Below, in pieces: positions 35,241 through 47,293 of a DNA stretch of 64,000 nucleotides. The notes under the pieces were generated by a model. It saw nothing but the letters and a program-made list of their open reading frames with translations, ran no database searches and had not been told where the DNA came from. The DNA lies in NCBI GenBank assembly GCA_021234155.1, contig JAJEKV010000061.1, forward strand, positions 1,639,950 to 1,703,949, written 5' to 3'. Position 1 is the first letter of the stretch. Each line of letters begins with the position of its first letter. The position numbers were made by a program, and so were the translations under genes. Origin of the DNA: Isoetes taiwanensis (taxonomy: Eukaryota; Streptophyta; Lycopodiopsida; Isoetales; Isoetaceae).

Positions 35241-36702
35241 TATTCTTTTTTGATTCTTCAAATAATTGAAATGAGAAAAGAAAATCCAGATGTTGTCATG
35301 CAAGAGGATTGTCTATAAGGCCACATGAGGCAAAACAATTTTAGTAGTATGGGGTATGAAACCATGCTAAGATGCAAAAATGCAACATGAGCTACTAAGG
35401 AAATTAGACAATATTGCATAGTGGGTTTGTTTTGAATATGGCTCTTTGGTCAAATGATGGAGTCCCACCTTACATGGAAAATCGAGAAAGTTCTTGTGCA
35501 TTGTGCAAGTTAACTTCTAATACTTAAAATGTTGGACTACTATTATGGTTATATATGACCTTAGTGCTAAGTGCCTATGGGAAGGAATGTGTCCCTTCTA
35601 TGGTACACCACGTTATTTAATGCTATGGTGGAACAATGTAAAAAGGCAATTATTCAACTTAGATAACTATGTTTAGACGTACATACAATGTTATAGCACA
35701 TTGAATGCTTTTTGAAGCTTTCAAAACTATTGTACTATCTATGGTGTCTTTTTGGCTAAATATAATATAGCAAACTTTGGAAAACGCATTTGCCTTAGGA
35801 TAATGCATAAGGCATGAATTGATTTTATTTATTCATGAATGGATTGTTGTTGAAGTAGCCGCATACCTCTTGAAGACTTTGTGGCTTAGTAATCACGGCC
35901 GCTAGTGCCATGAAAGGGCCTACTTTCTTCCCACTTTGAGGAAAGGGCGATTTTCCCTTTAGGATTTTCACCTAAGAAAATTATGGCAGATTATGCATAT
36001 TGCATAACGGCCTTTTTCTCATTTTGGCTATGGCGCCAAAACGACCGCTTGCATGCCTAGCTAGTCCTGAAATAGTATTACTGGGCTATTCGGATTGTTT
36101 CATGCATGTAGATGCTGCACAGGCATAGATATATGGTTCGGATTGATCAAGGATTAGATGCAAGGACTTGTTTTCTGGGTTAGGGCATACAAAACCTTGG
36201 CCATTTGTATGAAAATATGTTGCTTTCTGTGGATGCATATGCGACCTCTGGCGCCAATATAGCCGCTAGTTGGAACTGTCGGCTCCATGCCAAATGGTTT
36301 TACGGACCGCAGTTAAGGGAGCGAAACCTGGCGGTAGATGCTTGCTCTCTCTGAAACCACTAGGGCAAAACTGCGGATGCTCATATGGCCTTGATCCGGA
36401 AGCTTGACTTCTGCGATTATTCATAGCACATATTCTCAAGGATGTCTCATGAAATAGCTGGATTATGTGGCCTCCATCCTTTTCTAAATCTCTGATAAGG
36501 TATGATACATGATTGTTTCATTTATCACAATAATGTGCTGATCTGGATTCTAGATATGGATTCACATCTTAATCAAATGGAGTCTTTTATGTTATCTCCT
36601 ACCAGGTAGATAGGAATTTTGGCCTTAGTGGCTGTTGATCATAACATCATAAACAAAGAGGGCTTTTGTAGCACAATTTATGGTTCTCATAAGAAGATCA
36701 AG

Positions 36703-36858
36703 ATGCCTTCCTCCTATGGTGCGTTCATGCCACATATGGAAGCTATAAGCAGTACTAAAGTAGGAGCCATGGTTGAAGTTCCATTGCAGGCTGGATGTGT
36801 TCATGCACAAAACCGGTGCGATCCACTTGGATAGCTTGCCCGCGACTTCCAAATATCG
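36703..36858 (+). pseudogene. Exon 1 of unit B, disturbed near its end
   Basis: Same as 17208-17360 up to GCACAAA. There ACTGGTGCAGTC reads ACCGGTGCGATCC and the donor ATATCAGGTTC reads ATATCGGGTTC. Both changes hit CTG or CAG, so the true sequence may be intact. Confidence 0.5.
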
Positions 36859-37213
36859 GGTTCTTTATTATTTCTAGATCTACTAGAGTGACATATTGCT
36901 TCTTGCTTCTTAAGCTTATGTTACAAATGATTATCTGTTTCAAAGTAAAATCAAATAAATAGTTGATATTTATGAGCTTCTTCAGCATTCAAATTGCAAT
37001 GATAAATGCTGCCATGCACAAGATTGCAGTGCTTCGCTTGTTTGAGTGTGTTCATGCTTTTTTAGCATTTCAAAATACAATGATAATTGCTGGCATATAC
37101 AAGATTGCAATGCCTTGCTTTGGCTTTGTCTATGGCGCAGGGCAGAGTTAGAAGATAGATCTAAGACTCTCTGTGTGCTTCCATTAATATACATGGATTT
37201 AACGAGTTTTGCA

Positions 37214-37449
37214 CCCGGGGGGTTCACTTATAGTAAGGGGGGTATGCCATGTGCGTGCATAGGGTGATCAAAAACACCCCCGTATACGATTTCTTGAAAG
37301 GCAAATTCGACCCCTTCCGTACAAAGTTTACCCCAAGTAGTGGCAAAAAACCCCCCTACCTCTTACGTATACGTATGGAAATGGGTCGAAAAAACCCCCC
37401 TACAAGTCACTCAGGCACATTGTATGGCACTTACAGTGAATCCCCCTTG
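37214..37449. mobile_element. 236-bp MITE with 8-bp target duplication
   Basis: Flanked by GTTTTGCA (37206-37213, 37450-37457). Units C and D have the uninterrupted or near-uninterrupted site. The termini are imperfect inverted repeats sharing GGGGG[G/A]TTCACT. An 8-bp duplication fits hAT or P-like families, not decided. The interior has runs of C and G and no gene. Confidence 0.8.
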
Positions 37450-37799
37450 GTTTTGCATAACCATGACCTTGAGGTCTTAATTCTGATTTTCTAATCTTCT
37501 TAAAGGGCATCTTTAGTTCTAAGTCTTATGTTGGATAATGAGATACTTTGGAAGTTGTATAGAAATATGAAGCTTTGAATCTTATATTTAAGAATCTATG
37601 ACTGAAAAATATCTTTGATATCATAATAACCAGCTAGATCTGGGACTAAGAAATTAGTTCTCGTCTAATGGTTAAGTTTGAGATCATCTTTGAGATCATC
37701 TGAGAAGTTTATCTTGCTAGAAATATTAATATTCCAGATTCCTTTCTTGTTAATGTCACCTCAGGGCAAAAGGATACAATTGGTGATCAGTGATAAACT

Positions 37800-37885
37800 G
37801 AGAGACCCAATGTACCTTTTGGCCCTTGCACATTTACCATTATCATGCTAATTGTGTATTGATTGGCTGCAGGTACGGGTTCTCT
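37800..37885 (+). ncRNA. S domain, unit B
   Basis: Same arms as unit A: GAGAGACCC with GGGTTCTC, GTACC with GGTAC. Confidence 0.65.
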
Positions 37886-38455
37886 CCTCCAATTGTCTCT
37901 ATTTTGTTTCTAGAGTGGTTGTTAACTCGAAAGAGATGGGAATATTTGGAATTAAAATTGCTGGAGTTAAGAGTTGTAAAAAGATTGAAGACGTGAAGGA
38001 ATATGATTTATGGCAAGAACTTGGTGAGATCTTTCTATTGGTAAATTTATATTGTAAAACGATTATATTTTTCATGATAAATAAATGAAAGAATGATTAC
38101 TATTTCAAGTAAAAGCTTAAGTACATGTTATGTATATATTACAATAAGATCTAAATTTAAGCTATATTGTGAAATGTTGATTATATTAAGGGATAATGGA
38201 AGTAGGAGTACCTGATGTGGCCTGGCATAAAACACCAGGGTAGATATTGGGAGACATGTCCTTACTCTGAACGAGGCTTTTAAATGTTTTTTAACATTAT
38301 CTGACCGTAGTCTTTGTAAGAACGTATTCGAAGAAGAAACTGTGACATCTATTTGCTGGAGGTATTCAGCAAACACATCATTTCCGAAACCATTAAATAA
38401 TGTTGATTCCTTATTTGGATTTAGCATTACTAATTGATATTATGTTCTATTACAG

Positions 38456-38515
38456 TTGAATGGGTTTGCTACCATATCTTATGGTAAATGGTCCATAGCC
38501 TATGAAATGATATAA
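38456..38515 (+). CDS. Exon 2 of unit B
   Basis: Nineteen codons and stop after TATTACAG, as in unit A. Confidence 0.38.
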   Translation: MNGFATISYGKWSIAYEMI

Positions 38516-38699
38516 TGCATTATGCTATATCTGGCTGTCCATGGTATGTATGGCCCATCTTTGTCAGACGCATATTATTAAGATTATAAAAAGACCTTGG
38601 TCCATAGTGCCATGGCATAGAGATTAGGCCACTTTGTACCTAATACTCTAAATTTCAAAATATCACTATCTTATGCATTAATCACGCTTTCTTCTTAGT

Positions 38700-38787
38700 G
38701 TAAGGAGTAGGACCCCTTTTTTATAAGGGGTGTCCTACTTTCCTTATAAAAAGTGGTGTCCTACATCCTGAGGGAGGGATTGTGGGA
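38700..38787 (+). ncRNA. 3'-terminal dual-fold RNA region, unit B
   Basis: Same three-arm layout as unit A, with small differences in the first arm. Confidence 0.7.
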
Positions 38788-38874
38788 GAAGAAGAAGAAG
38801 AAGAAGAAGAAGAAGAAGAAGAAGAAGAAGAAGAAGAAGAAGAAGAAGAAGAAGAAGAAGAAGAAGAAGAAGAA
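38788..38874 (+). repeat. (GAA)29 tail of unit B
   Basis: A perfect 87-bp tract joining B to C. Confidence 0.95.
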
Positions 38875-40321
38875 TATTCTTTTTTGATTCTTCAAATAAT
38901 TGAAATGAGAAAAGAAAATCCAGATGTTGTCATGCAAGAGGATTGTCTATAAGGCCACATGAGGCAAAACAATTTTAGTAGTATGGGGTATGAAACCATG
39001 CTAAGATGCAAAAATGCAACATGAGCTACTAAGGAAATTAGACAATATTGCATAGTGGGTTTGTTTTGAATATGGCTCTTTGGTCAAATGATGGAGTCCC
39101 ACCTTACATGGAAAATCGAGAAAGTTCTTGTGCATTGTGCAAGTTAACTTCTAATACTTAAAATGTTGGACTACTATTATGGTTATATATGACCTTAGTG
39201 CTAAGTGCCTATGGGAAGGAATGTGTCCCTTCTATGGTACACCACGTTATTTAATGCTATGGTGGAACCATGTAAAAAGGCAATTATTCAACTTAGATAA
39301 CTATGTTTAGACGTACATACAATGTTATAGCACATTGAATGCTTTTTGAAGCTTTCAAAACTATTGTACTATCTATGGTGTCTTTTTGGCTAAATATAAT
39401 ATAGCAAACTTTGGAAAACGCATTTGCCTTAGGATAATGCATAAGGCATGAATTGATTTTATTTATTCATGAATGGATTGTTGTTGAAGTAGCCGCATAC
39501 CTCTTGAAGACTTTGTGGCTTAGTAATCACGGCCGCTAGTGCCATGAAAGGGCCTACTTTCTTCCCACTTTGAGGAAAGGGCGATTTTCCCTTTAGGATT
39601 TTCACCTAAGAAAATTATGGCAGATTATGCATATTGCATAACGGCCTTTTTCTCATTTTGGCTATGGCGCCAAAACGACCGCTTGCATGCCTAGCTAGTC
39701 CTGAAATAGTATTACTGGGCTATTCGGATTGTTTCATGCATGTAGATGCTGCACAGGCATAGATATATGGTTCGGATTGATCAAGGATTAGATGCAAGGA
39801 CTTGTTTTCTGGGTTAGGGCATACAAAACCTTGGCCATTTGTATGAAAATATGTTGCTTTCTGTGGATGCATATGCGACCTCTGGCGCCAATATAGCCGC
39901 TAGTTGAACCGGGCTCCCATGCCAAAGATGGTTTGGACACGTTAAGGGAGCGAAACTGCTGGTAGATGTTTGCTCTCTGTAAACCACTAGGGCAAAACTG
40001 CAGATGCTCATATGGCCTTGATCTGGAAACAGCTCTGCGATTATTCATAGCACATATTCTCAAGGATGTCTCATGAAATAGCTGGATTATGTGGCCTCCA
40101 TCCTTTTCTAAATCTCTGATAAGGTATGATACACGATTGTTTGATTTATCACAATAATGTGCTGATCTGGATTCTAGGATTCACATCTTAATCAAATGGA
40201 GTCTTTTATGTTATCTCCTACCAGGTAGATAGGAATTTTGGCCTTAGTGGCTGTTGATCATAACATCATAAACAAAGAAGGCTTTTGAATCACAATTTAT
40301 GGTTCTCATAAGAAGATCAAG

Positions 40322-40474
40322 ATGCCTTCCTCCTATGGTGCGTTCATGCCACATATGGAAGCTATAAGCAGTACTAAAGCAGGAGCCATGGTTGAAGTTC
40401 CATTGCAGGCTGGATGTGTTCATGCACAAACTGGTGCAGTCACTTGGATAGCTTGCACGACTTCCAAATATCAG
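40322..40474 (+). CDS. Exon 1 of unit C: 51-codon peptide
   Basis: Open from the ATG (MPSSYGAF) to the CAG/GTTCTT donor in phase 0, like unit A. Codons upstream of the ATG diverge from A (TTTTGTAGCACA against TTTTGAATCACA), while the exon is conserved. That supports the chosen start. Confidence 0.5.
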
Positions 40475-41156
40475 GTTCTTTATTATTTCTAGATCTACTA
40501 GAGTGACATATTGCTTCTTGCTTCATAAGCTTATGTTACAAATGATTATCTGTTTCAAAGTAAAATCAAATAAACAGTTGATATTTACGCGCTTCTTCAG
40601 CATTCAAATTGCAACGATAAATGCTGCCATGCACAAGATTGCTTAGCTTCGCTTGTTTGAATGTGTTCATGCTTTTTTAGCATTTCAAAATACAATGATA
40701 AATGCTGGCATATACAAGATTGCAATGCCTTGCTTGTTTGGCTTTGTCTAAGGCGCAGGGCAGAGTTAGAAGATAGATCTAAAACTCTCTGTGTGCTTCC
40801 ATTAATATACATGGATTTAACGAGTTTTGCATGACCTTGAGGTCTTAATTCTGATTTTCTAATCTTCTTAAAGGGCATCTTTAGTTCTAAATCTTATGTT
40901 GGATAATGAGATACTTTGGAAGTTGTATAGAAATATGAAGCTCTGAATCTTATATTTAAGAATCTATGACTGAAAAATATCTTTGATATCATAATAACCA
41001 GCTAGATCTGGGACTAAGAAATTAGTTCTCGTCTAATGGTTATGTTTGAGATCATCTGAGAAGTTTATCTTGCTAGAAATATTAATATTCCAGATTCCTT
41101 TCTTGTTAATGTCACCTCAGGGCAAAAGGATACAATTGGTGATCAGTGATAAACTG

Positions 41157-41240
41157 AGAGACCCAATGTACCTTTTGGCCCTTGCACATTTACCATTATC
41201 ATGCTAATTGTGTATTGATTGGCTGCAGGTACGGGTTCTC
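41157..41240 (+). ncRNA. S domain, unit C
   Basis: Same arms as units A and B. Confidence 0.65.
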
Positions 41241-41790
41241 TCCTCCAATTGTCTCTATTTTGTTTCTAGGGTGGTCGTTAACTCGAAAGAGATGGGAATA
41301 TTTGGAATTAAAATTGCTGGAGTTAAGAGTTATAAAAAGATTGAAGACGTGAAGGAATATGATTTATGGCAAGAACTTGGTGAGATCTTTCTATTGGTAA
41401 ATTTATATTGTAAAACGATTATATTTTTCATGATAAATAAATGAAAGAATGATTACTATTTCAAGTAAAAGCTTAAGTACATGTTATGTATATATTACAA
41501 TAAGATCTAAATTTAAGCTATATTGTGAAATGTTGATTATATTAAGGGATAATGGAAGTAGGAGTACCTGATGTGGCCTGGCATAAAACACCAGGGTAGA
41601 TATTGGGAGACATGTCCTTACTCTGAACGAGGCTTTTAAATGTTTTTTAACATTATCTGACCGTAGTCTTTGTAAGAACGTATTCGAAGAAGAAACTGTG
41701 ACATCTATTTGTTGGAGGTATTCAGCAAACACATCATTTCCGAAACCATTAAATAATGTTGATTCCTTATTTGGATTTAGCATTACTAAT

Positions 41791-42800
41791 GTCGTCGATT
41801 CGCGTAGCGAATCGGCATTCTTGCTCAAGACGAGCATGCATGCATTGCATGCGTCGCATGCATGCATCGTTATGCGTTTTGGGCCGCTCATCGGGTTGAG
41901 CGCTTGCTACTTATTGCGAGTTCTTCATCGACGTTTCACCGGGGCTTCCTCTTCTCTCGCCAGCACCTTATTCTCTTTGATTTGTTTCCGTGCGGGGAGG
42001 GGCTTCTTCCCCGCCCGGTTTGGCCAATTTGGCGTTGCTTTCCTCGCTGTCCTTCCGCCTTTTAGCCTTCATCCTGTGACCTTCGCCCTCGATCCTAGTT
42101 TGTTAAGGAAGTCCTTTTGGTATTCGGGCGCTTGGTTGGTTTCATGCGAGTCGCGGTGCAAGAATGTCGCCGATTCGCGTGGCGAATCGGCATTCTTGCT
42201 CAAGACGAAACATGCATGCATTGCATCGCGCCGCATGCATGCATCGTGATGCGTTTTGGGCCGCTTCATCGGGTTGAGCGCTTTGCTACTTATTGCGAGT
42301 TCTTCATCGACGTTTCATCTTCCTCTTCTCAGCATACCTTATTCTCTTTGAACCCACCCTCCCCCTTCTTTGTTTATTATATTTTGTACAAGTTCTTTTA
42401 TCATGTTTTTCCACCCGTGGGTGATGCCTTTTTCCACCCACTGGGTGATGCTATTCTTTGGTATATTTCTCGCTTGTTGTTGGTGATGTGCGTGTACAGT
42501 TGGCGAGGCGCCATCCGCTTTGACTTCTCCATGCGGGTTTTGGGGCGATTCTATGCCTTACGCTTGTCTAAGCCCTCGCCAAGGCTTATCACTAGGGTTT
42601 TTCCTCGAAACCCGAAAGGGGCGGGTTTTTAATCCCTTGATAAGCTTTCGGCAGTACATCACCCACTCATCTATTAGCATTGTATTTGTTTTGGGGTCCA
42701 AATGATATAATTGGATTTTCCCTTTATTTTTCGTGGGTAGTTTGCATGTGTGGCTACCCACTATCCACCATTGTAGAAAATCTGCTGAGATGAATGAGAA
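41791..42800. mobile_element. GC-rich insert with palindromic duplicated block, unit C
   Basis: Sequence unlike the AT-rich unit begins after CATTACTAAT and ends before CTATCTACAG. A block starting GTCG[T/C]CGATTCGCG recurs 375 bp apart (41791, 42166). In the second copy GCCGATTCGC pairs with GCGAATCGGC around GTG, and the flanking CAAGAAT pairs with ATTCTTG, giving a long hairpin. GCATGCATGC words follow. About a dozen bases of the unit seem lost at the right edge. No transposon superfamily is identified. Moderate open frames (41698-42249, 42117-42632) show no motif I know. Confidence 0.6.
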
Positions 42801-42812
42801 GCCTATCTACAG

Positions 42813-42872
42813 TTGAATGGTTTTGCTACCATATCTTATGGTAAATGGTCCATAGCCTATGAAATGATATAA
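42813..42872 (+). CDS. Exon 2 of unit C
   Basis: Nineteen codons and stop after CTATCTACAG, as in unit A. The insert lies just upstream of the acceptor but leaves it intact. Confidence 0.38.
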   Translation: MNGFATISYGKWSIAYEMI

Positions 42873-43055
42873 TGCATTATGCTATATCTGGCTGTCCATG
42901 GTATGTATGGCCCACTGTGCTGTACGTACATATTAAGATTATAAAAAGACCTTGGTCCATAGTGCCATGGCATAGAGATTAGGGCCACTGTACCTAATAC
43001 TCTAAATTTCAAAATATCACTATCTTATGCAGATTAATCTGCTTTCTTCTGGTGT

Positions 43056-43143
43056 AAGGAAGTAGGACCCCTCTTTTTATAAGGGGTGTCCTACTTTCCT
43101 TATAAAAAGTGGTGTCCTACATCCTGAGGGAGGGATTGTGGGA
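43056..43143 (+). ncRNA. 3'-terminal dual-fold RNA region, unit C
   Basis: GTAGGACCCCTC...TATAAGG, proximal GGGGTGTCCTAC and distal CCTTATAAAAAGTGGTGTCC plus TAC, with the closing CTGAGGGAGGG. Confidence 0.7.
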
Positions 43144-43269
43144 GAAGAAGAAGAAGAAGAAGAAGAAGAAGAAGAAGAAGAAGAAGAAGAAGAAGAAGAA
43201 GAAGAAGAAGAAGAAGAAGAAGAAGAAGAAGAAGAAGAAGAAGAAGAAGAAGAAGAAGAAGAAGAAGAA
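43144..43269 (+). repeat. (GAA)42 tail of unit C
   Basis: A perfect 126-bp tract. The poly-Glu and poly-Phe frames across it are spurious. Confidence 0.95.
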
Positions 43270-44736
43270 TATTCTTTTTTGATTCTTCAAATAATTGAAA
43301 TGAGAAAAGAAAATCCAGATGTTGTCATGCAAGAGGATTGTCTATAAGGCCACATGAGGCAAAACAATTTTAGTAGTATGGGGTATGAAACCATGCTAAG
43401 ATGCAAAAATGCAACATGAGCTACTAAGGAAATTAGACAATATTGCATAGTGGGTTTGTTTTGAATATGGCTCTTTGGTCAAATGATGGAGTCCCACCTT
43501 ACATGGAAAAATCGAGAAAGTTCTTGTGCATTGTGCAAGTTAACTTCTAATACTTAAAATGTTGGACTACTATTATGGTTATATATGACCTTAGTGCTAA
43601 GTGCCTATGGGAAGGAATGTGTCCCTTCTATGGTACACCACGTTATTTAATGCTATGGTGGAACCATGTAAAAAAGGCAATTATTCAACTTAGATAACTA
43701 TGTTTAGACGTACATACAATGTTATAGCACATTGAATGCTTTTTGAAGCTTTCAAAACTATTGTACTATCTATGGTGTCTTTTGGCTAAATATAATATAG
43801 CAAACTTTGGAAAACGCATTTGCCTTAGGATAATGCATAAGGCATGAATTGATTTTATTTATTCATGAATGGATTGTTGTTGAAGTAGCCGCATACCTCT
43901 TGAAGACTTTGTGGCTTAGTAATCACGGCCGCTAGTGCCATGAAAGGGCCTACTTTCTTCCCACTTTGAGGAAAGGGCGATTTTCCCTTTAGGATTTTCA
44001 CCTAAGAAAATTATGGCAGATTATGCATATTGCATAACGGCCTTTTTCTCATTTTGGCTATGGCGCCAAAACGACCGCTTGCATGCCTAGCTAGTCCTGA
44101 AATAGTATTACTGGGCTATTCGGATTGTTTCATGCATGTAGATGCCGCACAGGCATAGATATATGGTTCGGATTGATCAAGGATTAGATGCAAGGACTTG
44201 TTTTCTGGGTTAGGGCATACAAAACCTTGGCCATTTGTATGAAAAATATGTTGCTTTTACGTGGATGCATATCGACCTCTGGCGCCAATATAGCCGCTAG
44301 TTGGGCTCAAGGCTCCATGCCGGCATGGTTTTACGGACACCTGCAGTTAAGGGAGCGAAAACTGGCCGGTAGATGTTTGCTCTCTGTAAAACCACTAGGG
44401 CAAAACCGCGAGATGCTCATATGGCCTTGATCTGGAAACAGCGACTCGATTATTCATAGCACATATTCTCAAGGATGTCTCATGAAATAGCTGGATTATG
44501 TGGCCTCCATCCTTTTCTAAATCTCTTATAAGGTATGATACATGATTGTTTCATTTATCACAATAATGTGCTGATCTGGATTCTAGATATGGATTCACAT
44601 CTTAATCAAATGGAGTCTTTTATGTTATCTCCTACCAGGTAGATAGGAATTTTGGCCTTAGTGGTCAAGTGATCATAACATCATAAACAAAGAGGGCTTT
44701 TGTAGCACAATTTATGGTTCTCATAAGAAGATCAAG

Positions 44737-44889
44737 ATGCCTTCCTCCTATGGTGCGTTCATGCCACATATGGAAGCTATAAGCAGTACTAAAGCAGGAG
44801 CCATGGTTGAAGTTCCATTGCAGGCTGGATGTGTTCATGCACAAACTGGTGCAGTCACTTGGATAGCTTGCACGACTTCCAAATATCAG
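44737..44889 (+). CDS. Exon 1 of unit D: 51-codon peptide
   Basis: Open and in phase 0 to the CAG/GTTCTT donor, as in A and C. It has no exon 2 of its own because the unit is truncated. Confidence 0.42.
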
Positions 44890-45587
44890 GTTCTTTATTA
44901 TTTCTAGATCTACTAGAGTGACATATTGCTTCTTGCTTCTTAAGCTTATGTTACAAATGATTATCTGTTTCAAAGTAAAATCAAATAAATAGTTGATATT
45001 TACGAGCTTCTTCAGCATTCAAATTGCAATGATAAATGCTGCCATGCACAAGATTGCAGTGCTTCGCTTGTTTGAGTGTGTTCATGCTTTTTTAGCATTT
45101 CAAAATACAATGATAATTGCTGGCATATACAAGATTGCAATGCCTTGCTTTGGCTTTGTCTATGGCGCAGGGCAGAGTTAGAAGATAGATCTAAGACTCT
45201 CTGTGTGCTTCCATTAATATACATGGATTTAACGAGTTTTGCATAACCATGACCTTGAGGTCTTAATTCTGATTTTCTAATCTTCTTAAAGGGCATCTTT
45301 AGTTCTAAGTCTTATGTTGGATAATGAGATACTTTGGAAGTTGTATAGAAATATGAAGCTTTGAATCTTATATTTAAGAATCTATGACTGAAAAATATCT
45401 TTGATATCATAATAACCAGCTAGATCTGGGACTAAGAAATTAGTTCTCGTCTAATGGTTAAGTTTGAGATCATCTTTGAGATCATCTGAGAAGTTTATCT
45501 TGCTAGAAATATTAATATTCCAGATTCCTTTCTTGTTAATGTCACCTCAGGGCAAAAGGATACAATTGGTGATCAGTGATAAACTGA

Positions 45588-45672
45588 GAGACCCAATGTA
45601 CCTTTTGGCCCTTGCACATTTACCATTATCATGCTAATTGTGTATTGATTGGCTGCAGGTACGGGTTCTCTC
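45588..45672 (+). ncRNA. S domain, unit D
   Basis: Same arms as units A to C. Confidence 0.65.
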
Positions 45673-46118
45673 CTCCAATTGTCTCTATTTTGTTTCTAGA
45701 GTGGTTGTTAACTCGAAAGAGATGGGAATATTTGGAATTAAAATTGCTTTGGAGTTAAGAGTTGTAAAAAGATTGAAGACGGAAGGAATATGATTTATGG
45801 CAAGAACTTGGTGAGATCTTTCTATTGGTAAATTTATATTGTAAAAGCGATTATATTTTTTCATGATAAATAAATGAAAGAATGATTACTATTTCAAGTA
45901 AAAGCTTAAGTACATGTTATGTATATATTACAATAAGATCTAAATTTAAGCTATATTGTGAAATGTTGATTATATTAAGGGATAATGGAAGTAGGAGTAC
46001 TGATGTGGCCTGCATAAAACACCGGGTAGATATTGGGAGACATGTCCTTACTCTGAACGAGGCTTTTAAATGTTTTTTAACATTATCCCGACCGTGATTC
46101 TTTGTAAGAACGTTTCAA

Positions 46119-46217
46119 GAGGAGGAGGAGGAGGAGGAGGAGGAGGAGGAGGAGGAGGAGGAGGAGGAGGAGGAGGAGGAGGAGGAGGAGGAGGAGGAGG
46201 AGGAGGAGGAGGAGGAG
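46119..46217 (+). repeat. (GAG)n junction, D to F
   Basis: About 33 repeats with a few GAA units at the end. Poly-Gly and poly-Pro frames here are spurious. Confidence 0.95.
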
Positions 46218-47134
46218 AAGAAAGAAAAAAAATACGATGGAAAAAGAGTAAAAGAAGACAAATTGTATGGTGCATGAACAATATTGGTATGGGTGAGCTA
46301 AGTAGACTAATACATAAATACCTTTTTTGGGATGTCAATTTATGTTGGTGAAAGAAGGGGAAGGATGGCATACTATATAGAGCTTGGACCTTCATGGTGA
46401 AGGGAGTTAAAAATATAAATGAATAGATACCTTTTGTGATGTCTATTTAAGTTAATTGAAACTTTCTATGCAAGCTGTGCATATTGAAAAAAGAAGGCAC
46501 AGATGATTATCTCCAGAAGAGGAGGATAAACACAATAAGCTGGGACAGACATTTGATGGCAACATATGGAATGGTGTTAAAATGTTGGGAATTTTCTACC
46601 TATAGAGCTGGTGCAATAATTTTAAACTAATGAAAAAAAGTGGAACATGGAGATAAAAGGCAAGTATAGGTTGTAGAGGTATCGTAATAAAGAAAAACTT
46701 GCTGGAAAATAAAAGGGAATAATGCTCATATAATGATGGAATCTATTTGGTTCCTAAGGTGTTAGTTTAAGTATTGAAATGTGACCTAAACTACTAGATG
46801 CTTGCACATAGATATAAAGACCATTAGGTCTACTAATTTATTTTAAACTATAGTATTTATCTATTTACGAAATTGGGAAGAGTCTAAAGGATAAATGGAG
46901 TAAATAATGGATTTATGGATGGAGGCACCGTTCCGGCAGTTGCATGCCCCAAGAAGATATGCCATTAACTCACATGATATCTGGAAATATGCTGGACTTG
47001 GAGAATGCTTTTGGCGCCAAAGAAAACCAACCGGAAGAATTTATGAGAAGGTGGATACTTATACCAAAGAGGGCTACGAAAAGAAGGTATTTGGCTCTCT
47101 TAGAACTCTGTTTGTGTTGCGGATTGGAGGCACA

Positions 47135-47293
47135 ATGCCAAAAGGAGTATATGAACGACATCCTGGCAAGAAAAGTAAGGCACAGCAGGCCGGAAATCTT
47201 CCGTTTAAGAGGAATGCCAAGCCAAGTTTTGCTGGGAAGCATATTACAAAAGGATTGAAGCAGGGCGCTAGTGAAAGGAGCGAACCATACCAG
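47135..47293 (+). CDS. Exon 1 of unit F: 53-codon basic peptide
   Basis: Starts MPKGVYERHPGKKSKAQ and ends at CAG/GTTTAT in phase 0. It aligns with E2 exon 1 (MPKGVYPRNPGRRSRAQ, then AGNLP in both) although the surrounding nucleotides are diverged, which suggests selection on the peptide. It is strongly basic, so nucleic acid binding is plausible (inference). The frame is open upstream to 46907, but that part is not shared with E2. Confidence 0.6.

Larger units (their letters stand above)
35241..38874 (+). mobile_element. Retroelement unit B (non-autonomous)
   Basis: Full-length A-type unit. Leader 35241-36702, exon 1 (disturbed) 36703-36858, intron with MITE (37214-37449), S domain (37800-37885), H hairpin (about 38214), T hairpin (38349-38373), exon 2 38456-38515, 3' fold 38700-38787, (GAA)29. 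It supplies empty sites for the insertions in unit A. Confidence 0.8.
38875..43269 (+). mobile_element. Retroelement unit C with GC-rich insert
   Basis: A-type unit: leader, exon 1 40322-40474, S domain 41157-41240, H hairpin (about 41573), T hairpin (41708-41730), GC-rich insert from 41791, exon 2 42813-42872, 3' fold 43056-43143, (GAA)42. Confidence 0.8.
43270..46118 (+). mobile_element. Retroelement unit D, 3'-truncated
   Basis: A-type unit that stops at GTAAGAACGTTTCAAGAG, the position of the conserved internal ATTCGAAGAAGAA. Exon 2, T hairpin and 3' fold are absent. Contains exon 1 (44737-44889), S domain (45588-45672) and H hairpin (about 46003). Confidence 0.75.

Noticed and set aside
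35241-43269. LTR retrotransposon or CRISPR-like array
   Set aside because: Units have no TG...CA long terminal repeats, primer-binding site or gag-pol. The kilobase repeats with microsatellite spacers are unlike CRISPR.
43138-43347. Long frames made of poly-Glu, poly-Phe, poly-Lys, poly-Leu, poly-Pro or poly-Gly
   Set aside because: They are translations of the (GAA)n, (GGA)n and (GAG)n tracts (also near 3487, 6856, 12929, 46119 and 63769).
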